DNA from: Capsicum annuum
Lineage: Eukaryota; Streptophyta; Magnoliopsida; Solanales; Solanaceae
DNA length: 64,000 nt
Assembly: GCF_002878395.1 (NCBI RefSeq)
Contig: NC_061121.1
Span: 14,664,937 to 14,728,936 of the forward strand
Direction: 5' to 3'
The notes beneath the pieces are model-generated. The model did not search any database and had not been told where the DNA came from. It saw nothing but the letters and a program-made list of their open reading frames with translations. The translations under genes were made by a program, and so were the position numbers. The number at the start of each line of letters is the position of its first letter. Position 1 is the stretch's first letter. Positions 23,133-32,494 of the stretch are shown in pieces.

Positions 23133-23456
23133 ATAATGGATGGTAAGTGCTAAGATTATTTTGATCAGCTTCGACTTTTACAGATGTAATTTTGATTTAT
23201 CGAACCATTGCCCAACGCGAATTGGATTATATTTTTCCCAATATATTCACTGTGATTTGCGCTAATCAAATTATTTGAATCAAAAGTATGTTGATTAGTA
23301 CAAAGTAGTATAACAATGGAAGTATTTTCTACTAGCAATATTCAATCTCATAAAATACTTATGCGATGACCCTGGAAAAATTTAAACAAACATAATAAAC
23401 AGACGAAAAAAAACTAAGATAACTAAACGAAACATGAAAATTCATCACAAGTTGTC
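23133..23456. other. Convergent spacer between copies B and C
   Basis: The 3' ends of a plus-strand and a minus-strand small gene face each other across about 320 bp of AT-rich DNA. Nothing further is recognised. Confidence 0.4.
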
Positions 23457-23702
23457 TTAACTATCCCCACCGTCGATTTCACCCGTGTGCCAAAATAAAT
23501 CCTGCCTCATGTTATGCCGTTGCCATTGAAGTTCATCATTTTCTACTCTGAGAGCATCCACAAATCCCCTCAGAAGTTCCATGTCTCTTATATGATTTGG
23601 TGCAAACTCACGGACCCAAACTGAATGATGGTTATGCGGTTGGCCATTTGCATGACCCATTGGGTGCCCGTTATCATAATTGTTGATGCCAAAATTGTCC
23701 AT
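23457..23702 (-). CDS. Small uncharacterised protein, His/Asn-rich N-terminus plus helix (family 4, copy C)
   Basis: Intact 81-codon frame from an ATG ('MDNFGINN'). Residues 1-30 are rich in Asn, Gly and His ('GHPMGHANGQPHNHH'). Residues 38-70 have a heptad-like helix ('IRDMELLRGFVDALRVENDE'). The tail is acidic. A TATA box (minus-strand TATATAA, 23,772-23,778) lies about 75 bp before the ATG, so the start choice is supported. The ATG rather than an upstream in-frame TTG is used because the related copy D begins at the same ATG. The product is not a family I recognise. It could be a coiled-coil partner or a decaying orphan gene; no localisation signal is seen. Confidence 0.55.
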   Translation of the reverse strand: MDNFGINNYDNGHPMGHANGQPHNHHSVWVREFAPNHIRDMELLRGFVDALRVENDELQWQRHNMRQDLFWHTGEIDGGDS

Positions 23703-23771
23703 TGTTTTCAAAGACTATTTATTTTCTTGAAAAGTTTTTTTTATGATGAAGATTGAAGAGTTAGGGTTGCA

Positions 23772-23778
23772 TTATATA
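23772..23778 (-). promoter_or_regulatory. TATA box of copy C
   Basis: Minus-strand TATATAA. The surrounding 'tgatgctatataa' is shared with the promoter of copy D at 25,101. Confidence 0.6.
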
Positions 23779-23949
23779 GCATCAAACCTATGAAACCCAA
23801 AGGACACCATCTGAAAATTGCATCCATTGAACGTGACTCTTCATTTTTTAGAAATCTGAAATGTCTTTGACAAATAGCGAACGTGACCCTTCGATTTTGT
23901 GAAAAAAAATTGAACCGTCTGTGGCAATTATTGAACATGACTTTCATTA

Positions 23950-24755
23950 GGGTTAAGTAATTTGAAAGCTTGATAATTGTTGTTATTTATTCGTTATTTA
24001 TTGTGTAAAGTCGTGAAAATTATAGAGTTTAACTTACATCCACTGTCAGGGTAGGTTTTATTTTACACAAGCCATAAGTTTAAAAAGTAATAGGAAATTC
24101 TTACATTGTTCTCCTAAAGTAACATCAGTGATTACTTACTCTTTTTCTCTGTCCACTACTTGTTATTGATCTCGCCTAAGCTTATCATTTCAATCAAAAA
24201 ATAATAATTATTTCTCTAATATTTGTTATAATAAAAATCTACTTGCATTAGTTTTCTATAATGAATTACAATCACACGCCACATTTAAAAGATGTATTAT
24301 TTTTCATCTCAATTTATTTGATGATGTTTGAATTTTGAGAATAAATTGAGTTAACATTTTATGATATTTTATTATATGCCTTGCTAATTGATTTTAATAT
24401 GTAGCGAGTTAAAATGTTAAAACAAAATCAACAATAGGGATAACCAAAAATCTCCCACTACTAAATCTGGAAAATATGATTAAGACTATCAATTTATAGA
24501 AGAGGTAGTGATTACTCTGATTATGTAAGAAGTTGATTGTTTACACGGGATTGAAGAAACAGAATACAGAATAAGTGATTATACTGTCGGTGAATTATTA
24601 GTTAAACTCAAAATTATATATTAAAAAAAGTAATCAAAATACAAAATAAGTTACATAGTTTGCTTCTGAATGGAAAAAATAACTTTTAGTCAACATAACA
24701 AAATTTAAAAAAAAAAAAAACAAAGCAAAATTAGGATAATTAAACTAAACATGAC
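23950..24755. other. AT-rich spacer
   Basis: No open frame, repeat or promoter that I can support, other than upstream sequence of copy C and a poly-A run near 24,710. Confidence 0.5.
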
Positions 24756-24758
24756 ATA

Positions 24759-25027
24759 TCACCGTAGGCCGTCGTTCCAAGCACTGCCGTCTATTTCATC
24801 CATTGACTAAAATAACCTCTGCCTGATGTAATGCATTTCCTGTTGAATTTCATCATTTTCTCGACTGAGAGCATTCATAAGTCCCCTTAGAAACGTTATG
24901 TCTCTTCTAAGATCAGCAGCTTTAAGGTTCGCGTATGATACCCGGCAACAGCAAATTCTGTGATCGTTGGTCTACAACGGTTATGTGGTTGGCCATTTGC
25001 ATGATTGTTTGCGCGAAAATTGTCCAT
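24759..25027 (-). pseudogene. Paralogue of the family 4 small gene (copy D), broken
   Basis: It begins with the same ATG context ('MDNFRANNHANGQPHN') as copy C and shares its promoter (TATATAA at 25,101-25,107, 75-80 bp upstream). A frameshift occurs near codon 33. In the other frame the helix is still readable ('LRGLMNALSRENDEIQQ'), and the end 'EIDG' matches. A TAG replaces the Trp codon after 'RLF'. The second copy is therefore dead, while copy C is open. Confidence 0.7.
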
Positions 25028-25100
25028 TTTTTCCAAAGATTATTTAAGTTCTTGAAAAGTTTTATTGAATGATAAGGAAAATTGATGATTCTGGCTTGTG

Positions 25101-25107
25101 TTATATA
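25101..25107 (-). promoter_or_regulatory. TATA box of copy D
   Basis: Minus-strand TATATAA in the phrase 'gcttgatgctatataa', aligned with copy C. Upstream, 'cctatgaaacccaaaggtca' is also shared with copy C, so the whole promoter was duplicated. Confidence 0.6.
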
Positions 25108-25497
25108 GCATCAAGCCTATGAAACCCAAAGGTCACCTAGTGAAAGTTGCATCTAATGAACATGACTCTTCAGTTTGCTGAATTAAATTTGAAATGTCTT
25201 TCATAATTATGAACTCAACTCTTATTTTTTTTGTTAAATAGTTTGAAACGTCAGTGACAATTAGTGATCATGTCGCTTCGTTTTGCCGAATTAACTTGAA
25301 ACATCTTTGATAATTGTTGAAGGTAACTCTATATTTTTGTTAACTAATTTGAATGTCTTTGATAATTATGGGTTACCATTTTATTTGAACGCATGTCTTG
25401 TTAATACGGTATGTAAATACTTAAAATTGTGCATTTTTCCATTGATTCGTCAGGAAATGTTAACTTAGAGAAGCTTCTACACAGACCACACTTAATT

Positions 25498-25659
25498 TTA
25501 TTTGGTTTTGGGAGGTGGGACGGAACAACTACCAAGCTGCTTTTGTTGCACCATTCTCTCAATTCTATATGCAGCTGCTTCAATACGCCTGAACATTGCC
25601 TCTTGCTTGTCGCCAAAGCTGTCCACGTAGCGCGTTAACACTTCCAGCTCCACTCGCAT
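25498..25659 (-). CDS. Small coiled-coil protein, family 2 (copy E)
   Basis: A 53-codon frame from the ATG at 25,659 ('MRVELEVLTRYVDSFGDKQE'), followed by a charged amphipathic helix ('AMFRRIEAAAYRIERMVQQK') and a 'PPPK' tail. It aligns with the intact copy at 40,412 and the broken copy at 41,587 through the pattern EL-VLT---(E/D)SF--KQ. The frame continues upstream without an ATG, then meets a TAA, so an N-terminal part may be lost or in an upstream exon. An 'attgcag' acceptor-like site lies on the minus strand near 25,780. The function is unknown. Its shortness relative to copy M (113 residues) suggests that it is truncated. Confidence 0.45.
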   Translation of the reverse strand: MRVELEVLTRYVDSFGDKQEAMFRRIEAAAYRIERMVQQKQLGSCSVPPPKTK

Positions 25660-25799
25660 TTCATGGACGTGAGTGTACAACGATTGAAGTGGATTAATCG
25701 TAACATACCTGTATTAAAGCAGTGCATACAAAGGGTGAGATCCATGTGGGTTGTTGGGTGGGTTACTTATTTTCACCTGCAATTTCATAACAAAATTTA

Positions 25800-27265
25800 A
25801 AACTAAGAAGAAAGATGGTAATAGAAAAATGAATGGACGCATGATCTTTTCTAATCTTATGTTATGTTCTATTGCACGAAGCTGCTAAGATTATGCCTAT
25901 GTTGTTCTATATCCTAGGATAAACACTCAATTTATAGAAAATAAACATCACAGGAAAGTAGCCTTTGTCTTTTGCTGACAATATTGACAGTCAACTTGTA
26001 TAAATGTCGCACTTAAAAAAAAATTGTAATATTTGAAGTGTTAATTTTATCTCTAAACTAAACTTAAGGTGGAAATTAATGAAAAATATTTGAAATTTAA
26101 ATAAATTTCTTACGCATTCGTCTGTTACGCTATAGTTGTAGATCAAAAAATAAGTTAGTTCCACGGCATATCACTCCAACTATTAAAGTATCCAACTGAA
26201 GTAACATGTCACTAACATAACTCACTACAATCATCGTCACTGAATTACACATATAGTACAATCATTTGAAAACAATGAAAGAGGGTTAAATCTATATAAG
26301 GGTTTTATTGTCAAAAAAATGTATTCCCTCGGTCCTATTTTATTTGTCTAAATTTGCATTTTTTAATTGTTACTTGTCATTTTACCAAGTTAATGTGGGA
26401 CGAGTACAATGGGACAACCAGATTCTTCTTTGACTGTTACTCTAATAAATGGGACATATATTACTATAGTATAACTAAGTAAGTAGTATTTGAAATTGAA
26501 AATTTAAATTAGAGTGGTGTAAGTAATGACTCAAAAGAATGGTTGCAATGCTATTCCATTAGGCATGGGTGACACTCTTTAATGAATGGTGTCTTGGGAA
26601 ATCACAAGGTTGCATATCCAAAGCAAAAGCAATGATGCCATAGCCGTCGGTTTAAAAAAGGGTCCCTTCGTTTAAGTCATCCATACACTTCATTAAAAAC
26701 CCTAACCTAATTTTAATGGTTGTTTGGCTGGAAAAAGAAATTGACGGTTGAACTTGGAATTAGAGTTACTGTTTATAGATATGAATATATATTGAAGTTG
26801 TTATTTAATTATCGTGTAAAAAATATAACTAATATAAGTGAAACATCATTTTAATATTTTACAAAAAAATTAATTTCCCTATAGTGAATTTGTATTTATG
26901 GGAAAAAAAACCTATTTTTCACTCACTAAAGTGGAAGTAAGAAGTTTTTGGTGCATCAATTGTTTCCAACGTTTCAACGGGTTGCACCCCATCGCATGGA
27001 TGCAACTATTCATAAATGGCCTTTTACTTGGAAAAAGACCTATTTAAATGACATTAACATTAGCACAAAACTAGTATTTACACATTTCAAAACTTACAAA
27101 CTTATATTTTTTAATTAGTGTAATCTTGTTTAATCAGGAAAGAATTCAAAAGGTTAATTATAAAACTACCAAACGCTTATCTTGTCTCCATTATTTAATG
27201 ATGTTTAATATTTTATTTTGGATTATTATCACCTCTTCTTAATTAATCTGACTTTTTTGATTCGT
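25800..27265. other. Long AT-rich spacer with a possible MITE fragment
   Basis: At about 26,330-26,470 'attccctcggtcctatttta' resembles the CTCCCTCCGTCC-type end of Stowaway-like MITEs. No matching inverted end is convincing, so it is at best a fragment. The rest (25,800-26,320 and 26,480-27,265) shows no gene or repeat that I can support. Confidence 0.35.
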
Positions 27266-27271
27266 ACAGAA

Positions 27272-27520
27272 ATGAACGAAAAAATCAATGAGAAGTATGC
27301 GAATGCACTGATGGGGAAGCCGATGAAGGACTGTCTAGTTGGTCTCACTTTCTTTGCATCGACCTTGTCTCTAAGATGGATGTGATACTGGCCCAACAAG
27401 ATCAACTTCATAAAAAATAGATAGTTTGGAGGTGTTGTTGAGGGCAACAGCCCGTGCTTCAGGATTAGATGACAATGATATCATCCCCCATCACTTCCCT
27501 AGTAAAGTGGGTATCTTAGC
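27272..27520 (+). pseudogene. Possible small coiled-coil gene remnant (F)
   Basis: An acceptor-like 'ttcgtacag' precedes an ATG at 27,272. The frame is short (38 codons). Helical segments can be read only by changing frame: 'IDLVSKMDVILAQQDQLHKK', then 'SLEVLLRATARASGLDD'. The size, helical content and position between other micro-protein genes suggest a decayed member of the cluster, but there is no clear paralogue in this window. Treat as tentative. Confidence 0.3.
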
Positions 27521-27983
27521 ACCCTATGCCCATCATGGAATAGTTTGTAGTTTTTGTGTGGTTACCTTTTGACAAGTTAATGACTAATAAAACTATTGTG
27601 TTGTAGTTGCAATGTTATGGTTGTTTAATTTCATTTTGTTTGACAAGTATGTTCCGATTGTAGTAAAAAATTTCATTATACGCATGTTAATGCTTAAGTA
27701 TATGGTTTCATTAAGTAAATTCATAATAATGTGAAATCAAAGATCGAACAAGAAATACTTTTCAATTCGTTGGCAAAAGAAAATTCAAAATGAGGCAGAA
27801 TATACATAGGTCCATTTTTTTAAGACGATTGACAAGTTTACAATTTAGGGTCTATTTACATGACCCTATTTAGTCAAAGGAGGGAAATGGTGATATTTTC
27901 AAAATGTTTGGGTGAAACCTATACTTTGCAATATGGAGGAAAATGGTCATCAAAATTTGAATAGAAATCTAATTTGCTTGCGC

Positions 27984-27991
27984 TATTTAAA
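27984..27991 (+). promoter_or_regulatory. TATA box of copy G
   Basis: 'tatttaaaggcaatcttgct' aligns with 'tatataaaggcatcgttgct' at 22,746. A leader exon follows, then an intron at 28,061-28,197 (gtatcta...taatag). Confidence 0.6.
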
Positions 27992-28204
27992 GGCAATCTT
28001 GCTTTCATTTCAAACGTACCAATCTATTTTTTATCATCTTCTGAAGAAGCTTTACCTAAGGTATCTAATGACATTAATATATTTTATTTCCCCATCTTTG
28101 CTGCCCTATCATAATAACTCATCATTAATATATTCTATCTTCCTCATCTTTGTTGCCCTATCATAATAACTCATCATCAAATTTGCTGACTTAATAGTCT
28201 GAAA

Positions 28205-28411
28205 ATGGACGTTGTCGATCTGATATGCACGAGCCTAGAAGAATTAGAGGAAAGAGTTGAAGCTTTACCAGATTGTGAAGAAATTGAAGAAAATTTATCG
28301 GATTTATCCGATCGAATTCACGTATTAGACAGTTTTCTTCTTTGTTTACTTGTGCGTTTGGGCATTGATATTGATCTATCCATTCATACCCCACCTTCTC
28401 CCCCTAGATAA
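28205..28411 (+). CDS. Small acidic coiled-coil protein, family 1 (copy G)
   Basis: Intact 68-codon frame from an ATG seven bases after an intron acceptor. Residues 1-55 are acidic and helical ('LEELEERVEALPDCEEIEEN', 'LSDLSDRIHVLDSFL'). The segment 'LVRLGIDIDLS' precedes a Pro tail 'TPPSPPR'. Copies B (22,926) and I (30,552) share the heptad pattern, the 'VRLGID' or 'LLNRRG' segment and the Pro tail, so the frame has been conserved as protein at least once. A TATA box and 5'-leader intron support transcription. No known domain is recognised and no signal peptide or membrane segment is seen. Confidence 0.65.
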   Translation: MDVVDLICTSLEELEERVEALPDCEEIEENLSDLSDRIHVLDSFLLCLLVRLGIDIDLSIHTPPSPPR

Positions 28412-29035
28412 CAAATGATTACTGTAATTTAAAGATTAATGAAGTTATTGTGTTCATCTTATTAGAGCGTGTTCTTTAATTTTCTCCACTGCATTGCCAA
28501 CATCAAATCGCACTATTAGAAACAAAGGGTCCGGTAGGTTAGGTACAGTCAGGCGCCATATTTCACTACTAACTCTTGATCTTCCATTGAAATCTGATTT
28601 AGTACTTAACTAAATTAATTTAGTCATCTCTATCAGCAAGCATTTAGTTTACGTAATAAATACTTGCGATTTACCCAAGCCAAGCATGCTATAGGGGTGG
28701 CTTATCATTAATGCAATGTCATGATTTTTTGTTCGGCAAAATAAATCATCAACTGGAAAATTTAAAACATATGAAAGTGCCTTTAATATGGTCTTTTGGT
28801 GGTTTGAAATCATTTGATGATATTAAATATCAATTTCCTAAGTTAGTGGTTAAGCATGATAAATTTAAAATAACTTTATTTTATGTTCATGTCCACTAAA
28901 TTTAAATTTTAATTTATCACAATAACTTTAAAACATGCATGAACATGCACAATTGCAACTTCAACTATATCCCCAACTTCTAATTTTTCACTACCAAACA
29001 CGTACTACAATTGCCTCAACTCAACTATCCCTTAT
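28412..29035. other. Spacer between copies G and H
   Basis: AT-rich. A 62-codon frame at 28,711-28,899 has no family features or promoter. Otherwise nothing is recognised. Confidence 0.45.
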
Positions 29036-29039
29036 CCAC

Positions 29040-29049
29040 TATATAAATA
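29040..29049 (+). promoter_or_regulatory. TATA box of small gene H
   Basis: 'tatataaata' stands about 30 bp before a C/A-rich leader ('cactcaccttctcctcaaca'), a textbook plant core promoter. The leader is split by an intron at 29,150-29,424 (gtgagt...tgtag). Confidence 0.7.
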
Positions 29050-29426
29050 GGGATCACCATTGCACTAAACCACTCACCTTCTCCTCAACAATTGCAGAGA
29101 ACTCTTTCTAGAAAAAAAAACTTTCTTTCCAACAAACATAACCCTATACGTGAGTTGAAGTAATTTATTTTTTTTTCTTCTAACATGTCAAGTGTTAAAC
29201 TGGCTTCCTTTTCTTGTAAACTTTGTATTCTTTTTATTTTTCATTAATAATTGAGGGATATTATTTGAGACATTGTTTTTTCATATTGCATGTCTGATTT
29301 AGATTTAAGTTTTGCATTCTAAATATTATTAGGATAATATTTTATTCATATTGAATGACTAAATTTGATTTTAGTTTTGCAATTTTTTAATATGTGCTAT
29401 AGTTTTTGTTCATCTTTAATGTAGCA

Positions 29427-29615
29427 ATGGCAGATCTAGTATGGGACATGACTGTATTGATGAACGCGGTCAGGAATCTACAGAGAACAGTGCAAGATTT
29501 ACACTGGGAGTTGGCCGCCACTAGAGCGAGGCTGATTAGGGAGATGCGTAGAATTGTGCGTCATCTGCCCGATGAACCTCCGAAAGATAATGAGAATAAT
29601 AATAATAATAATTAA
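29427..29615 (+). CDS. Small basic/acidic helical protein with poly-Asn tail (H)
   Basis: An intact 62-codon frame starts at an ATG two bases after the intron acceptor. One long helix covers most of it ('MTVLMNAVRNLQRTVQDLHW', 'ELAATRARLIREMRRIVRHL') and ends in 'PDEPPKDNEN' plus an Asn run coded by AAT repeats. Promoter, leader intron and an A/T-rich 3' end with a polyadenylation-like signal downstream make it the best-formed gene in the cluster. I find no sequence relative inside the window and do not recognise the family. The helix has regular hydrophobic spacing, suggesting self-association or partner binding. Confidence 0.65.
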   Translation: MADLVWDMTVLMNAVRNLQRTVQDLHWELAATRARLIREMRRIVRHLPDEPPKDNENNNNNN

Positions 29616-30540
29616 CCGTGTGCTTTTTTAAAAAATAATATGACGTTTTATGTGGTACTTTTTATCTAGTAGTTTTTATTGTATGTAGTATTATGTAATT
29701 AGTTTCCGTTGGCTATAGTCTAGGTACCCCTGTTTTTCTTTTATTATTAATGAAGAATATCTCTATTTGCTCCTACTGATGTTAGTTTTTTTTTTTTAAG
29801 AAACTCACCTATGCAAAGCAGTATTACTTTGCTTCCGCAAAATCACTGAAGTATGAATACTCACAGTATAAATTGCGTTCCAATGCTATGAGAGTTAGTT
29901 TATGTTGTATTAATTTAGGCTTTTAAAAAGCAATGCAATTTGCAGTCTTCCGAGTGGCACTAGCTATTTGTTAGTCGAATGATGTTAAATAATGCCCGCA
30001 AGAGATAACTCGTCCAACGGAAAAGGGTTTCCTAAATAACAAGTGTACTTTCAACAGCTTAGTTTGTTAATTTAAAAAATTGACATTTCACTATCACAAA
30101 AGATTATTCCTCTATTTCATTAAAATTACAAATGTCGTATTTTAATGAATTACTCATCTTTTAATTTATTAACATAACTCAAAAATATTTTTCTTAGTGG
30201 CACATGTAGAGACAACGAAATTTTGATTGAAATGAAAATAAGGAGAACATTCAAAGAATTTGCATTGGAAAGATAAGAATGTAATTCAAAATAAGGAGAA
30301 CATTCAAGAATTTGCATTGAAAAGATAAGAATTTAATTAAACCTTGGTCATTGAAAAGGCTTCATCAACATTGAATATCAATTTCAAGTGGGTGAGTTCC
30401 TTTTAAAGGTGCTCTAGTGTTAAATAATACTTATGCGTTGCTTAACTAATTTTGATAAATTCAATGGTAAAAATAATTCTCAATAGTTAGTTATTCATTC
30501 AATACTTGCTAACATGTTACAGCACTAACCTATTATTTTG
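29616..30540. repeat. Spacer with a MITE candidate and a ~55-bp tandem duplication
   Basis: At 30,109-30,246 the ends 'ttcctctatttcatt' and 'aatgaaaataaggagaa' form an imperfect inverted pair around about 140 bp, like a small Stowaway-type MITE. Directly after, 'aataaggagaacattca' plus 'gaatttgcattg' plus 'aaagataagaat' occurs twice (30,238-30,293 and 30,292-30,347). No gene is seen. Confidence 0.4.
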
Positions 30541-30551
30541 CTTATTACCAG

Positions 30552-30859
30552 GACAGAATCGATACAATTTATGCGAAGCTAATGGATATTGCGGCAAGTA
30601 GGATGGTCTTCGCCAAGAATTATCTGCACTCATCGATGTGATTCAAGAGAAGCTTGGACTGCTGGAAAGCTACCATGCGGCGTTGGATGTCTAAGTCGAT
30701 GATTTGTATACTAGGATAAGTGTTATATTTGTACGATTAGGCATTGATCCTGGTGTTCCATTTTTCCCACCTTCGTCGGATCCTTCAACGCATACTTTAT
30801 CACCCTCTCTATCCCCATCACCACCACCACCACCACCCCAGATTTCCCTGCCTCGGTGA
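30552..30859 (+). pseudogene. Family 1 small coiled-coil gene (copy I), broken
   Basis: It follows an intron acceptor (ttaccag, ends 30,551). The best frame reads 'DGLRQELSALIDVIQEKLGL' and 'LESYHAALDV', then a TAA, then 'VDDLYTRISVIFVRLGIDPG', ending in an extended Pro/Ser tail of about 35 residues and 'LPR' before TGA. The segment 'VRLGID' and the Pro tail with final 'PR' match copy G. An upstream TAG and the lack of an in-frame ATG show that it is dead. The tail is longer than in copies B and G because of CCA-repeat expansion. Confidence 0.6.
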
Positions 30860-31136
30860 TGTATTAGTTGTTTTTCATTCGTAATTATTATTTAAATAAA
30901 TGGAATCCTTTAGTATCCAATTTTCGAATGTATTTCTAACATTTTATTATGATGATTTTCTTTTCTACCCAGTTGTTGGACGTATTCCTTAACAAAATAA
31001 AGCACCTAGGTTTCAAATCTAACTTTAAAAGCAAAATCGTTTCATAAAAAGACTTCACGTCACGTTAAAACGTGTGTAATATCATAGGGATGGTAAAATA
31101 ACATGTACATTGAGATCCCCACCTTATATTAGGACC

Positions 31137-31144
31137 TATATAAA
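31137..31144 (+). promoter_or_regulatory. TATA box of copy J
   Basis: 'tatataaagg' lies 128 bp before the ATG of the broken family 3 copy. Confidence 0.5.
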
Positions 31145-31264
31145 GGTTGCCTACAACATCTATATATCGTTATCTTATCCTAAGCTATTTGTGATACTGT
31201 ATTTCTGTGCTTCTCTAAATATTCTTGGCCATTTCTCGCACTCCTATCTACATCTGCAACTAGA

Positions 31265-31514
31265 ATGGATAGAACCCCAACAAGTTCAACGAGAAAGACT
31301 CTATAGCTAACCACGTCTCCCAAAGTCCTGAAAAAGCTATACTAAAAAAAAATCAATGCGATGTCTTGGAAGATGAGATGACCAAAATCTGCAAACTCCT
31401 CGTGGACAAGGAGAAAGATGAATCGATTTTGAGTTTTTCCTGCTTTATGAACCGAGGCCCCAAACAAAGGCCTTTGACATCTACCAGAAGGTCCTGAAGG
31501 AAGACTGCCTGTAA
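31265..31514 (+). pseudogene. Family 3 small gene (copy J), broken
   Basis: The first codons ('MDRTPTSSTRKTL') match the intact copy K ('MDRTPIRGTTFL'), then a TAG stops the frame. Further on, 'QCDVLEDEMTKICKLL' and, in another frame, 'TKAFDIYQKVLKE' match K's 'KCEVLEDELTELIKCL' and 'TKSFDIYQKIVRE'. At least two frame changes and two stops are present, so this is a dead duplicate. Confidence 0.7.
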
Positions 31515-31950
31515 TGTGTGTATGTGTTGGGGTGGGGGGTTGGGGGGTTAGGCTTGTGTTTGGGTTTATTAATTGTTACTTTTCTTCCTAGTGGGTGAAC
31601 AATTAACAGGTCATTTTCTTCATTAAATGTGTTATTTGTTCTCTACTAGTTGTTAAATGTTGTTTCTTTGTGTAATTGATGCTCCTTCCTTTCAAGGTTC
31701 CTTTACTTTCACTCTATAGTTTATAGTGGGGCTAACGTTGGTTAAAGTTATGCATTGAACATTTTGTCCTGATTCATTTAGAACTACTCATTAACCTAGG
31801 AAACATAGTTGAGACCTAATTCATGAGATGTTCGAGTGTTAAGTACTAAACAAACAATAGCATATAGCATTTTAATTTAATTTAATTTAATTAAATAAAA
31901 ATATTTTTGTTACATATGTGTCAATATTTCTAGAACACACAAAGCCACGA
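31515..31950. other. Spacer
   Basis: Contains a G-rich run (about 31,531-31,550) and a TTTAA repeat (31,872-31,893). Nothing gene-like is seen. Confidence 0.4.
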
Positions 31951-31954
31951 CTAC

Positions 31955-32100
31955 TCAACATTACAACAACAACAACAACAAACCCAGTGTATTCCCACTA
32001 AGTGGGGTCTGGGGAGGGTAGAATGTACGCAGTCAATACCTCTACCTCCGAAGAAGTAGAGAGGTTGTTTTCGGTAGACCCCCGACTCAAGATAAAGAAT
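31955..32100 (-). mobile_element. TS-type SINE of Solanaceae
   Basis: On the plus strand, AAC repeats (31,964-31,982) are followed by 'ccactaagtggggtctgggg', 'agggtagaatgtacgcag' and 'ggttgttttcggtagacccc'. Read on the minus strand this is the Solanaceae TS SINE body with its TTG-repeat 3' tail. Such elements are non-coding, tRNA-derived and moved by LINE proteins. It is the clearest taxonomic marker in the window. Flanking duplications are not obvious. Confidence 0.85.
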
Positions 32101-32329
32101 AGTTAACAAGGTCATAGTAATACATTCTATTACTATTAATAACATAATTAAATAGAGAAGTATTATACACAACATAATTAAATTCACAAGTTTAGATTTA
32201 GAAATTTCTTTATGTCATGTAATTACCAATCCAAAAAAATTTCCTCTACTCATGCTCATTGACATTTACCATGTTGTTTTCGAGTAAAATTTTACCAAGG
32301 TTATCATGTAGATTTAGTGCCATTCATGC

Positions 32330-32494
32330 AAAACTTAGATTTGCAGGCTCCTTAATCAAACTTGAGAAGGGCAACTTGGACGGGTTTATGTGTCAAATCC
32401 GTCTTAATGGACATAAAGAGTGATAGATTTTGATAAAGAATGATATAAGGTCATCATTTTGACCTACCAAATCAAAATTAATTGTATCAAGTAC
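32330..32494. repeat. Repeat block ending at the solo LTR target
   Basis: 'caaacttgagaagggcaact' with 'tggacgggttta', 'gacctaccaa' and 'attgtatcaagtac' is paralogous to about 35,387-35,530. The paralogue continues without interruption where this copy is split by the LTR. Confidence 0.7.

Noticed and set aside
26325..26470. Complete MITE
   Set aside because: Only one end resembles a Stowaway-type terminus; no inverted partner or TA duplication could be shown.
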